From: Oscillospiraceae bacterium
GTDB lineage: Bacteria > Bacillota > Clostridia > Oscillospirales > Acutalibacteraceae
Reading direction: 5' to 3'
NCBI GenBank assembly: GCA_009786735.1
Contig: WQRM01000054.1
Location: 1-9,133 of the forward strand
DNA: 9,133 nt
How positions within the stretch are numbered: position 1 is the first letter of the stretch; every line of letters starts with the position of its first letter. Positions 1-5,470 of the stretch are shown here, in pieces. The notes under the pieces were generated by a model. That model was not told where the DNA came from. It saw nothing but the letters and a program-made list of their open reading frames with translations, and ran no database searches. The position numbers and the translations under genes are program-made.

Positions 1-1
1 G

Positions 2-181
2 CTGCGACCCGAGGGCATTGATCCGATGCAGTTTGCGGCTGCGTTGTTTGAGCTGTGTGGCGTGAAGGAGATGGAGCGGCTGCCCTTTGCGCACTACGGA
101 TTCGACGGCGTGGGGCGGGCGTATACACCGGAGGAATTGGCGGAGTTGGTGAATGAACCCGCTATGGCGCTGCGGACATAA
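2..181 (+). CDS. C-terminal end of an unrecognised protein (5' cut by window edge)
   Basis: An open frame enters from the left edge and stops at TAA 179-181, giving 59 residues. The tail reads GVGRAYTPEELAELVNEP near its end, soluble and mildly acidic. I do not recognise the family and assign no function. The reading is supported by the absence of stops, by codon use like that of the neighbouring genes, and by its ending just before a hairpin (184-205). It converges on the minus-strand gene at 218-475. Confidence 0.6.
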   Translation: MRPEGIDPMQFAAALFELCGVKEMERLPFAHYGFDGVGRAYTPEELAELVNEPAMALRT

Positions 182-205
182 AAATCCCCCGCCGAAGCAG
201 GGGAT
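180..205 (-). terminator. Rho-independent terminator of the 218-475 gene
   Basis: On the minus strand a stem ATCCCCTGC / GCGGGGGAT (one G-T wobble) closes a TTCG tetraloop and is followed at once by TTTTT. It lies 12 nt past the stop of the minus-strand membrane protein. The same hairpin sits just past the stop of the convergent plus-strand gene. On that strand no T-tract follows, so termination is expected mainly on minus. Confidence 0.85.
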
Positions 206-217
206 GTGTTGGTTGCA

Positions 218-475
218 CTAACGGTTGAGCCATTGCCCGAATGCCACAACGCCGTAAACGATAAACGCGAGAGGCGCCGCAGCCATCAATAAAATAACCA
301 CGATTTCGGACGACAGCCATCCAGTGAAAAAATTACTGTAAAAGCCCACTATCACGCCCAATAGGCTCACGAAGAATGCGCCAATGGCGGCAATGCTGTT
401 GCCAACGGAAAAATGACCGAAGCCCATCAATCCCAAGCCAATGGGCAACGTGGAAAATAGACCTATCATTTCCAT
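218..475 (-). CDS. small hydrophobic membrane protein, 85 aa, unrecognised
   Basis: The start ATG at 475 follows an AAGGAG ribosome binding site and lies downstream of a consensus promoter (506-534). A longer upstream reading of the frame would cross that promoter and the divergent DUF1540 gene, so it was rejected. The 85-residue product begins MEMIGLFSTLPIG and is almost wholly hydrophobic. Three likely membrane spans lie near residues 4-20, 25-47 and 57-80, and it ends QWLNR. No catalytic motif is visible. The gene stands alone with its own promoter and terminator. Function unknown. Confidence 0.8.
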   Translation of the reverse strand: MEMIGLFSTLPIGLGLMGFGHFSVGNSIAAIGAFFVSLLGVIVGFYSNFFTGWLSSEIVVILLMAAAPLAFIVYGVVAFGQWLNR

Positions 476-505
476 GCGCGTGCTCCTTTCGGTTGTGTTG
501 GTTTC

Positions 506-534
506 ATTATACATCAACGCGAGCAGGAAGTCAA
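506..534 (-). promoter_or_regulatory. sigma-A promoter of the 218-475 gene
   Basis: On minus, TTGACT (534-529), a 17-nt spacer and a perfect TATAAT (511-506). It lies about 30 bases upstream of the start codon at 475. The spacing and both hexamers are near consensus for the housekeeping sigma factor. Confidence 0.85.
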
Positions 535-541
535 GCGTTTT

Positions 542-571
542 TTGAATACCCCGCCGTCCTGCGGGCATAAT
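542..571 (+). promoter_or_regulatory. possible promoter of the DUF1540 gene
   Basis: On plus, TTGAAT (542-547), an 18-nt spacer and CATAAT (566-571), 30 nt before the start codon at 602. The hexamers are weaker than those of the divergent promoter at 506-534 and the spacer is GC-rich. This is a best guess from position and consensus only. Confidence 0.45.
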
Positions 572-601
572 AGTAGCAAAACAACAATAGGAGGCTTCAC
601 C

Positions 602-772
602 ATGTCTAACCAAAAGTACAACCCCAACATCACCTGCAATGTGGCGGACTGCCGCTACAACCACAACGCGAGCTCGTGCTGCACGCTCAACCAGATTTGT
701 GTCAACTGCGAGCAAAAGAACGTCACCAGCGAGCACGGCACCTGCTGCCACTCGTTTGAGTGCAAGCAGTAG
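602..772 (+). CDS. DUF1540 family cysteine-rich small protein, 56 aa
   Basis: The ATG at 602 follows GGAGG at the right distance. The frame stays open upstream to 542 but has no ribosome binding site there. The 56-residue product carries nine cysteines (12, 17, 26, 27, 33, 36, 48, 49, 54) in the DUF1540 pattern: ITCNVADCRYN, then CCTLNQICV, then GTCCHSFEC at the end. DUF1540 proteins are small, probably metal-binding or disulfide-rich, widespread in Clostridia, and of unknown role. It has no signal peptide, so a cytoplasmic or spore-associated place is likely (inference). It is monocistronic and ends at the palindromic terminator 786-813. Confidence 0.9.
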   Translation: MSNQKYNPNITCNVADCRYNHNASSCCTLNQICVNCEQKNVTSEHGTCCHSFECKQ

Positions 773-785
773 CACCTGCGAAAGC

Positions 786-813
786 AAAGCCTCCCTCAGC
801 TGAGGGAGGCTTT
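786..813. terminator. 28-nt perfect palindrome, bidirectional terminator
   Basis: The sequence is a perfect self-complementary palindrome whose left arm is AAAGCCTCCCTCAG and right arm CTGAGGGAGGCTTT. On plus it continues TTTTGTT, which suits termination of the DUF1540 gene that stopped at 772. On minus it lies 2 nt past the kinase stop (816-818) and is followed by a weaker T-rich run. It probably serves both convergent genes. Confidence 0.85.
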
Positions 814-815
814 TG

Positions 816-1334
816 TTATGGTTCAAGTTGCGCCAAGAAATTGCGCACCGCACGCCTGCCCTTGAGATGAAACACCTGCTTGCTCGGCGGAATTTGCGCA
901 AGCCAAGCGAGATAGCCGCTGCGCACCCGCTTTGGCCAAGTCCAAATCCACTGCACAAATTTCCAGTCGATTTTCTCGTTGCAGCCTTCGGTCATGCACG
1001 GGCGAGACTTCCCCGCGTACATCACACGCCGCTTGAAGGCGCGATATAGACAGGTGTATCGGTTGAAGTCCAGAAAGATGATGGTATCGGCGCGTTGCAT
1101 GCGCTCGTCGCGGGTTTTGCTTTAGTTGCCGTCGAACACCCACGCGGGCTCGGCAATCGCGGCGGCATGCAGAGCATAAACCTCATCAAGCGGACGGCTC
1201 ACCCAACCGGGTTGCCACCAGAAGGTGTCCATGTGCACCGCGGGCAGACCAAGGTGCTCGCCCAGCTGGCGGGCAAGTGTGCTCTTGCCAGCACCGGAGC
1301 TGCCCATGACCATGATGCGTGAGCCTAAGTTCAT
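816..1334 (-). pseudogene. FlaR/adenylate-kinase-like P-loop kinase, interrupted by an in-frame TAA
   Basis: The ATG at 1334 follows a GGAG site. Residues 1-70 begin MNLGSRIMVMGSSGAGKST, with a Walker A loop at 11-19, then HMDTFWWQPGW near 34-44 and VFDGN at 66-70. A TAA at 1122-1124 then interrupts the frame. The same frame resumes without any shift as SKTRDERMQRADTIIFLD and runs to a natural stop at 816. In the DNA-topology-modulation (FlaR-like) kinase family this site normally reads DGNYSKT, so one base change turned a Tyr codon into TAA. Without it the protein would be 172 aa, a normal family length. These proteins are presumed small-molecule or nucleoside kinases; the substrate is unsettled. 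Last gene of a minus-strand run. Confidence 0.85.
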
Positions 1335-1364
1335 GATGTTCTCCTAATGTTTTGGTCATTCAAG

Positions 1365-1490
1365 CTAGCAAAATAACAGGCAACCTGCTAGGCGCATGAG
1401 CAAGAAGGGCAACACCGTCAAAAACAGTGCCCCAAGCAAGCCCAAGATAACACCGATAATCCAAACGATAGTTCCAGTTGGGTACTCCAT
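1365..1490 (-). CDS. 41-aa single-span membrane protein, intact member of a duplicated pair
   Basis: A short gene with a clear AGGAGG site and ATG at 1490, ending TAG at 1365-1367. The product begins MEYPTGTIVWIIGVILG, continues as one long hydrophobic stretch (about residues 7-31), and ends with a cysteine-containing tail, MRLAGCLLFC. It looks like a membrane-inserted small protein; no family is recognised. A second copy of the gene and of its leader lies at 2407-2540, where it is frameshifted. The two copies flank the secreted-protein gene at 1529-2305, and conservation of the protein pattern between them supports real coding. Confidence 0.7.
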   Translation of the reverse strand: MEYPTGTIVWIIGVILGLLGALFLTVLPFLLMRLAGCLLFC

Positions 1491-1528
1491 AACAAGTCCT
1501 CCTGTTTCAGTTTAGTCAATGCGTGCGA

Positions 1529-2305
1529 TTAGGCAAACAGCGGCACAATCACCGGCTGCCAAAGCACAACAATGGCGGCTGCGGCCGCAAGCACTGCTGC
1601 AACAATGCCGATGATCAACCATGCATGATCCCGCAACCACGACACGCTAAACGTGTAGCCCGGCAACGGCACATTATGGTCGTCGAGCACACCGTTGGCT
1701 CGCGTGACCTCGCGACCAATCTGGCGTGAAGCCCGCGAAAACTCATGAGCTCTGGGGGCTCCCCCGAAAAGCAAGTTGTTCAAGATGTCGCTTCCGTCCG
1801 TCACGCTACGCGACAACGCGTTGAACGCTGCATTCGCTTGGTTGGTGGTGATGCTGCCTGCAATCCAAGCCATCTCAACAGCAACCTCGGTCATAAACAA
1901 GTTCGCTGCATTTCTGCCCAAGCGCATCGCCCGCGGCAGGAAATATCTCTCGGCAAGCGAAATCGCCTCCTCAAGCGTGGTCGTGGCTTGCACGGCGATG
2001 AGAAAACTCGTTGCGCTTCTGCCCAGACGAAACGCTGTGTTGCTCCTCGTCAACGCAATCCTAGACAGATGATCGAGCAACAGCAAGTTGGCGAACTCTT
2101 CCCACTGTGCCGGGGTAAAAGCGCCGCCAAAGTGCGGGCTTGCCATCTCGATGTTGAACTGCTGTGCAAGCTCGGGCAAGGTCGAAGCCTCAACATCGAG
2201 CCGCTGCGCAAACGCGGGTTCATCCTGCGCCGCTGAAGAGCCAATGCCGAACACGCCAATTGCCATCAAAGTTGCCAAGAACAGTGCTAATAGTCGCTTT
2301 GCCAT
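1529..2305 (-). CDS. exported, C-terminally anchored protein of unknown function, 258 aa
   Basis: The ATG at 2305 has GGAGG 8 nt upstream. Residues 1-27 are a typical signal peptide (MAKRLLALFLATLMAIG, then GSSAAQ before the likely cleavage). Residues about 229-249 form a C-terminal membrane anchor rich in Ala, Ile and Val, with a short tail. The region between is predicted to lie outside the membrane and to be helical. It contains two related stretches, AFRLGRSATSFLIAV (91-105) and AMRLGRNAANLFMTEV (126-141), which look like an internal repeat. No catalytic motif is seen and I do not recognise the family. It sits between the two copies of the 41-aa membrane protein, suggesting a small cell-envelope gene cluster. 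Confidence 0.85.
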   Translation of the reverse strand: MAKRLLALFLATLMAIGVFGIGSSAAQDEPAFAQRLDVEASTLPELAQQFNIEMASPHFGGAFTPAQWEEFANLLLLDHLSRIALTRSNTAFRLGRSATSFLIAVQATTTLEEAISLAERYFLPRAMRLGRNAANLFMTEVAVEMAWIAGSITTNQANAAFNALSRSVTDGSDILNNLLFGGAPRAHEFSRASRQIGREVTRANGVLDDHNVPLPGYTFSVSWLRDHAWLIIGIVAAVLAAAAAIVVLWQPVIVPLFA

Positions 2306-2343
2306 GGGTTGTCCTCCTTGTTATTGTTATAAATGGGTATGGT

Positions 2344-2356
2344 ATCAAATTTTGAT
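2344..2356. repeat. 13-nt dyad in the leader of the exported-protein gene
   Basis: ATCAAATTTTGAT is a perfect inverted repeat with a one-base centre, about 40 bases upstream of the start at 2305. It could be an operator, but a short AT-rich palindrome can arise by chance and no clear promoter flanks it. Confidence 0.25.
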
Positions 2357-2371
2357 GTCGCCATAGTAACG

Positions 2372-2405
2372 CACAGCGAAGCGACGAAGCCCCGCCGCAG
2401 GTGGC
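2372..2405 (-). repeat. dispersed intergenic repeat, copy 1
   Basis: On minus this reads GCCACCTGCGGCGGGGC followed by TTCGTCGCTTCGCTGTGC. It begins 1-2 nt past the stop of the broken gene at 2407. A near copy lies at 4151-4185. The first part folds (GCCACC / a GGCGG-type arm), and the second half carries a TTCGTnGCTTCGCT block shared by both copies. Confidence 0.6.
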
Positions 2406-2406
2406 A

Positions 2407-2540
2407 CTAAATCCATGCGCAGAACAGGCAATCTGCCAGACGCATGAGCAAAAACGGCGAAATCGCCAACAGCAATGCCCCAAAGCAACCCCAAAACAAC
2501 GCCAATAACCCAGACGATGGTTCCCGGCGGGGTATTCCAT
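2407..2540 (-). pseudogene. frameshifted paralogue of the 41-aa membrane protein
   Basis: It starts ATG 2540 after AGGAGG, with a leader similar to that of the 1365-1490 gene. Aligned with the intact copy, it has one extra base soon after codon 6 (the run GGGAACC) and another near codon 19 (CTTTGGGG). Skipping both gives a 43-residue product beginning MEYPAGTIVWVIGVVLG, then LLGALLLAISPFLLMRLAD and CLFCAWI, closely matching its paralogue, and ending at TAG 2407-2409. As written, the frame runs off into unrelated sequence. Both extra bases fall in short homopolymer runs, so assembly error is an alternative to true decay. Confidence 0.75.
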
Positions 2541-2572
2541 CACATGTCCTCCTGTTGGTTGATTTGATACGC

Positions 2573-2592
2573 GGATGGCGTAATCGTCATCC
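2573..2592. repeat. hairpin between the 138-aa gene and the broken paralogue
   Basis: On plus, GGATGGCG and CGTCATCC form an 8-bp stem (one G-T wobble) around a TAAT loop. No T-tract follows on either strand, so it is not a standard terminator. It lies about 30 nt past the stop of the 2620-3036 gene and may be an attenuator or processing site, or chance. Confidence 0.35.
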
Positions 2593-2619
2593 CTAGTAAG
2601 TAACAAGTTGAGGCGATCA

Positions 2620-3036
2620 TCAGAGACCATGTTGCCCTGGAGGGTTTCTGGTTTCACTGACTTGCTTGAGTAATTCAGCATGTTTTTGCGCTGTTTCTTC
2701 TTGCACCTCCACTATTTTCTGAAGCGTTTTCTCGTGCGCTTCCGTTTGTTTTTGAAATACTAGTTCTACTATTTTTATCCTATTGCGTTCTGCAGTTTGC
2801 CAATAATAAGCGCGGAACACTGCACCTGCAAGAAGAAGGACGGTAGCACATAAAATTAAAATCACAAACTTTCCGGTGCCCAGCGCACTTATCTGATCAA
2901 TCACAATCGTTGATGCGAAGAACACACCACCCATGGCCATGAGGACAATCGAAGCTGGCTTTTTGACGAACTCCGAGGCCTTGTTAAACATCTCTAGATA
3001 AGAGTTAACTCCACGCGAAATCGATTCTAAATCCAT
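2620..3036 (-). CDS. two-span membrane protein with C-terminal coiled coil, 138 aa
   Basis: The start at 3036 (MDLESISRGVNSYLEMF) has AGGAGG at good spacing. A longer reading to 3138 would overlap the end of the GGGtGRT gene and lacks a site. Two membrane spans are seen at about residues 28-46 and 56-75, so both ends should face the same side, probably the cytoplasm. They are followed by a charged helix at 82-128, rich in Glu, Lys and Gln with heptad-like hydrophobics (VELVFQKQTEAHEKTLQKIV), a likely coiled coil. No enzymatic motif is present. The layout resembles phage- or envelope-type scaffold proteins, but that is only a resemblance. It is the first gene after the GGGtGRT operon. Confidence 0.8.
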   Translation of the reverse strand: MDLESISRGVNSYLEMFNKASEFVKKPASIVLMAMGGVFFASTIVIDQISALGTGKFVILILCATVLLLAGAVFRAYYWQTAERNRIKIVELVFQKQTEAHEKTLQKIVEVQEETAQKHAELLKQVSETRNPPGQHGL

Positions 3037-3055
3037 AAGAATCCTCCTGTTAGTA

Positions 3056-3083
3056 TAGGGGCGGCACAACGGCCACCCTACAG
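3056..3083. repeat. REP-like GC-rich imperfect palindrome
   Basis: TAGGGGCGGCACAACGG followed by CCACCCTA forms an imperfect hairpin between the GGGtGRT stop (3095) and the next start (3036). The TAGGG / CCCTA outer arms and GGCGGC / GGCC inner parts resemble the GTAGGGGCGGC-type palindromes scattered through many clostridial genomes (from memory). With no T-tract, it may act as a mRNA-stabilising or partial stop structure between the operon and the genes downstream. Confidence 0.5.
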
Positions 3084-3094
3084 CCCATAAGAAT

Positions 3095-4096
3095 TTATGC
3101 CGTCGCAATAGCAACCGCACAAGCGACCGTTGCCCCAACCATGGGGTTGTTGCCCATGCCGATGAGCCCCATCATTTCCACGTGGGCCGGCACGCTGGAC
3201 GAACCCGCGAATTGCGCGTCGCCGTGCACACGGCCAAGACTGTCGGTGAAACCATAGCTCGCCGGACCTGCGCCCATGTTGTCGGGATGCAGGGTGCGAC
3301 CGGTGCCGCCGCCGCTTGCCACGCTGAAGTAGGCCACGTTGTTTTCGTTTGCCCATTTTTTGTAGGTGCCCGCAACCAGGTGCTGGAAGCGCGTGGGGTT
3401 GGTGCTATTGCCGGTGATGGAAACATCCACGCCGGCATGTTGCATGATGGCCACGCCCTCAAGCACGTCGTTTGCGCCATAGCACTTCACGTTGGCACGC
3501 TCGCCATCGCTGTAGGCGGTTTCGGCTTTCACGCTCAGGCTGTCTTCCTCAAAGCAGTAGTCGGTTTCTACATAGGTGAAGCCATTGATGCGGCTAATGA
3601 TCATCGCGGCATCTTTGCCCAAGCCGTTGAGGATCACGCGCAGGGGTTCTTTGCGCACTTTGTTGGCGGTTTTGGCAATGCCGATTGCGCCTTCAGCGGC
3701 GGCAAAGCTTTCGTGGCCAGCAAGGAAGGCGAAACACTTGGTGTTTTCCTCTAGCAACATGGCGGCCAGATTGCCGTGACCGAGACCCACTTTGCGTTGC
3801 TCTGCCACCGAGCCCGGCACGGTGAAGGCTTGGATGCCTTTGCCGATGGCGGCAGCTGCGGGCGAAGCGCCGGTGATGCCTTCTTTGATGGCGATGGCCA
3901 CGCCGAGGGTATATGCCCACACGGCGTTTTCAAACGCGATGGGTTGCACGCCCAGCACGATCTCGCGCACGTCGATGCCTTTGCTCAGGCACAGTTCGTT
4001 TGCGGCCTCGAGGCTATCGAGACCATATTCTTTCAGCGCCGCCTCGATTTTCGCAATGCGGCGGTCTTTACCTTCAAATGTCATTTGATTTGGCAT
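3095..4096 (-). CDS. GGGtGRT family protein, 333 aa
   Basis: The ATG at 4096 has GGAGG 8 nt upstream. The 333-residue soluble protein contains the family signature SGGGTGRTLHPDN (residues 261-273), with other conserved glycine-rich stretches such as GLGHGNLAAMLLEE (104-117) and the C-terminal MGLIGMGNNPMVGATVACAV. This is the GGGtGRT family, which is found in anaerobic bacteria, is of unknown biochemical role, and is usually paired with an iron-sulfur-scaffold-like gene, as here. No signal peptide, so cytoplasmic. Second gene of the operon driven from 4913-4941, separated from its partner by 89 nt that contain a repeat copy. Length appears complete. Confidence 0.93.
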   Translation of the reverse strand: MPNQMTFEGKDRRIAKIEAALKEYGLDSLEAANELCLSKGIDVREIVLGVQPIAFENAVWAYTLGVAIAIKEGITGASPAAAAIGKGIQAFTVPGSVAEQRKVGLGHGNLAAMLLEENTKCFAFLAGHESFAAAEGAIGIAKTANKVRKEPLRVILNGLGKDAAMIISRINGFTYVETDYCFEEDSLSVKAETAYSDGERANVKCYGANDVLEGVAIMQHAGVDVSITGNSTNPTRFQHLVAGTYKKWANENNVAYFSVASGGGTGRTLHPDNMGAGPASYGFTDSLGRVHGDAQFAGSSSVPAHVEMMGLIGMGNNPMVGATVACAVAIATA

Positions 4097-4150
4097 GGTA
4101 TTCCTCCATAATATTTTCTTTTGATTTGCGCCTCAATGTGCGTTGAAAAG

Positions 4151-4185
4151 CATAGCGAAGCAACGAAGCTCTCCACCGCAGGTGG
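4151..4185 (-). repeat. dispersed intergenic repeat, copy 2
   Basis: On minus it starts directly after the TAA of the NifU-like gene: CCACCTGCGGTGG, a 5-bp hairpin, then AGAGCTTCGTTGCTTCGCTA. It matches the copy at 2372-2405 over the CCACCTGCGG start and the TTCGTnGCTTCGCT block, with 2 nt more in the middle. Each copy lies within 2 nt of a stop codon, in the same orientation relative to the gene. Confidence 0.65.
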
Positions 4186-4878
4186 TTATTGTTCTCTCGG
4201 GTCAATGTACTTCGCAGCGTCGGCGAAACGACCGTAGCTGCCGGTGGCTTTCTTCAGCGACTCCACGGGGTCTTTACCCGCGCGCACATCGTCAAGGAAG
4301 CTGCCGAGGCGGATGAACTCATAGCCCGTCACTTGGTCGTCAGCGTCAAGCGCCATGCGGGTGACATAGCCCTCGGCCATTTCCATGTAGCGCACGCCTT
4401 TGTCAAGCGTGGAATACATCGTGCCGATTTGCGAGCGCAAGCCGCGGCCGAGGTCTTCAAGCCCCGCGCCGATGGGCAAGCCGCCTTCGCTGAACGCGCT
4501 TTGTGTGCGACCATACACCATTTGCAGGAACAACTCACGTGCGGCCACGTTGATGGCATCGCACACGAGGTCGGTGTTGAGGATTTCCAGCAGGGTTTTG
4601 CCGGGCAGGATTTCCGCAGCCATGGCGGCAGAGTGCGTCATGCCCGAGCAGCCAACGGTTTCGACGAGGGATTCTTGCACGATGCCGTCTTTGATGTTCA
4701 GTGTGAGCTTGCAGCAACCTTGTTGCGGCGCGCACCAGCCAACGCCGTGCGAAAGCCCCGAGATGTCTTTGATTTCGTAGGCGCGAACCCATTTGCCCTC
4801 TTCAGGAATGGGTGCTGGGCCGTGCTGCCGCCCCTGGGCGACTTTGCACATGTGTTCAACTTCGTGGGTATAGTTCAT
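4186..4878 (-). CDS. IscU/NifU-like iron-sulfur scaffold protein, partner of GGGtGRT, 230 aa
   Basis: The start at 4878 (MNYTHEVEHMCKVAQG) follows AAAGGAG and lies just downstream of a consensus promoter. A longer frame to 4992 would run through that promoter and a terminator, so it is not used. Cysteines lie at 11, 49, 55, 56, 77 and 106. The stretch VETVGCSGMTHSAAMAAEIL, then PGKTLLEIL (72-100), matches the GCG/GCS...GKTLxE core of IscU/NifU N-domain proteins. The rest is longer than IscU (about 130 aa) and typical of the protein encoded beside GGGtGRT. The likely role is cluster assembly or a cysteine-dependent reaction in anaerobes (inference). First gene of the operon. Confidence 0.88.
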   Translation of the reverse strand: MNYTHEVEHMCKVAQGRQHGPAPIPEEGKWVRAYEIKDISGLSHGVGWCAPQQGCCKLTLNIKDGIVQESLVETVGCSGMTHSAAMAAEILPGKTLLEILNTDLVCDAINVAARELFLQMVYGRTQSAFSEGGLPIGAGLEDLGRGLRSQIGTMYSTLDKGVRYMEMAEGYVTRMALDADDQVTGYEFIRLGSFLDDVRAGKDPVESLKKATGSYGRFADAAKYIDPREQ

Positions 4879-4912
4879 GCGTTGTTTCTCCTTTGTTTGG
4901 TTTGTCCCACTT

Positions 4913-4941
4913 ATTATAGCACAGATGAAAAGAATGGTCAA
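4913..4941 (-). promoter_or_regulatory. sigma-A promoter of the NifU-like/GGGtGRT operon
   Basis: On minus, TTGACC (4941-4936), exactly 17 nt, and TATAAT (4918-4913). Transcription should start near 4906, giving a leader of about 28 nt before the ATG at 4878. This is close to perfect housekeeping consensus and suggests strong, constitutive expression. Confidence 0.9.
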
Positions 4942-4954
4942 GCGGTTTGCGCAA

Positions 4955-4984
4955 CAAAAAACCACCCAGCCGAAGATGGGTGGT
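4955..4984 (-). terminator. Rho-independent terminator of the PH-domain gene
   Basis: On minus, ACCACCCA pairs with TGGGTGGT (8 bp) around a TTCG-containing loop and is followed by TTTTTTG. It is 10 nt past the stop at 4995, and it ends just before the -35 of the next operon (4936-4941), so the PH gene is insulated from it. Confidence 0.9.
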
Positions 4985-4994
4985 TCATGCACGA

Positions 4995-5348
4995 TTAATT
5001 TGTCGCCTGCTCAATCATCGCAAGGCTTTCATCGGGGTTATCCACGCCGATGACAAGGGTGTCGAAGTCGCCATCTTTCAGCGAGATGACGAGAGCATCT
5101 TCACGTTTTTTCAGGTCATAGAACACGCGCCTACCCTCTTGCCAAAATTGTCCGCCATAGTAGAAGCCAATGGCATCGGTGCCTACAACTTTGTCGAGAA
5201 GCCTGAGCGCGTCTTTCCACTTAAAACCAGTGGTCACTGCAGTCACGTTGGAAAGGGGCACTGAAATTTCGCTTTTGAGCGCAAACACGCTTCTCGCGCC
5301 TTGCATAGTGATGATTAATCTTCCGTTTTCGATGTTAACACGTGACAT
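4995..5348 (-). CDS. bacterial PH-like domain protein, 117 aa
   Basis: The ATG at 5348 has GGAGG 8 nt upstream. The product begins MSRVNIENGRLIITMQG and alternates beta strands throughout: SEISVPLSNVTAVTTGF, then FWQEGRRVFYDL, then ALVISLKDGDFDTLVIGV, ending in an amphipathic helix (PDESLAMIEQATN). That arrangement, together with the ExxVPLxxV and GRRVFYDL-type motifs, fits the short bacterial PH-domain (bPH) hypothetical proteins. No signal peptide or membrane span is present, so it should be cytoplasmic. The role is unknown, perhaps protein or lipid binding. It lies 122 nt after sigK on the same strand and has its own terminator; no convincing promoter was found in the gap. Confidence 0.82.
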   Translation of the reverse strand: MSRVNIENGRLIITMQGARSVFALKSEISVPLSNVTAVTTGFKWKDALRLLDKVVGTDAIGFYYGGQFWQEGRRVFYDLKKREDALVISLKDGDFDTLVIGVDNPDESLAMIEQATN

Positions 5349-5470
5349 GCTTATCCTCCTTGATTTGCACTTGTTGATTGAGCAAAGGTTGTGGCGATTT
5401 ACAAGGAATTTCGCGTAGATGATGCGCTTACCCGCACACCAAACTTGGCGCGAGATTGTGCAGTTATCGC

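Noticed and set aside
476..958. Upstream extension of the small membrane gene at 218-475 to 246 codons
   Set aside because: It would run through its own consensus promoter and across the DUF1540 gene and a terminator; the ATG at 475 has a ribosome site.
1122..1124. The TAA in the kinase as a recoded sense codon
   Set aside because: TAA ends several other genes here normally and no recoding signal is visible; a point mutation or read error is simpler.
3182..3754. 190-codon plus-strand frame opposite the GGGtGRT gene
   Set aside because: Antisense shadow rich in His, Ala and Gly; no start signals.
4189..4998. Long plus-strand open frame opposite the NifU-like gene
   Set aside because: It is a shadow: the minus strand has a recognised family, ribosome site and promoter, and the plus reading has none.
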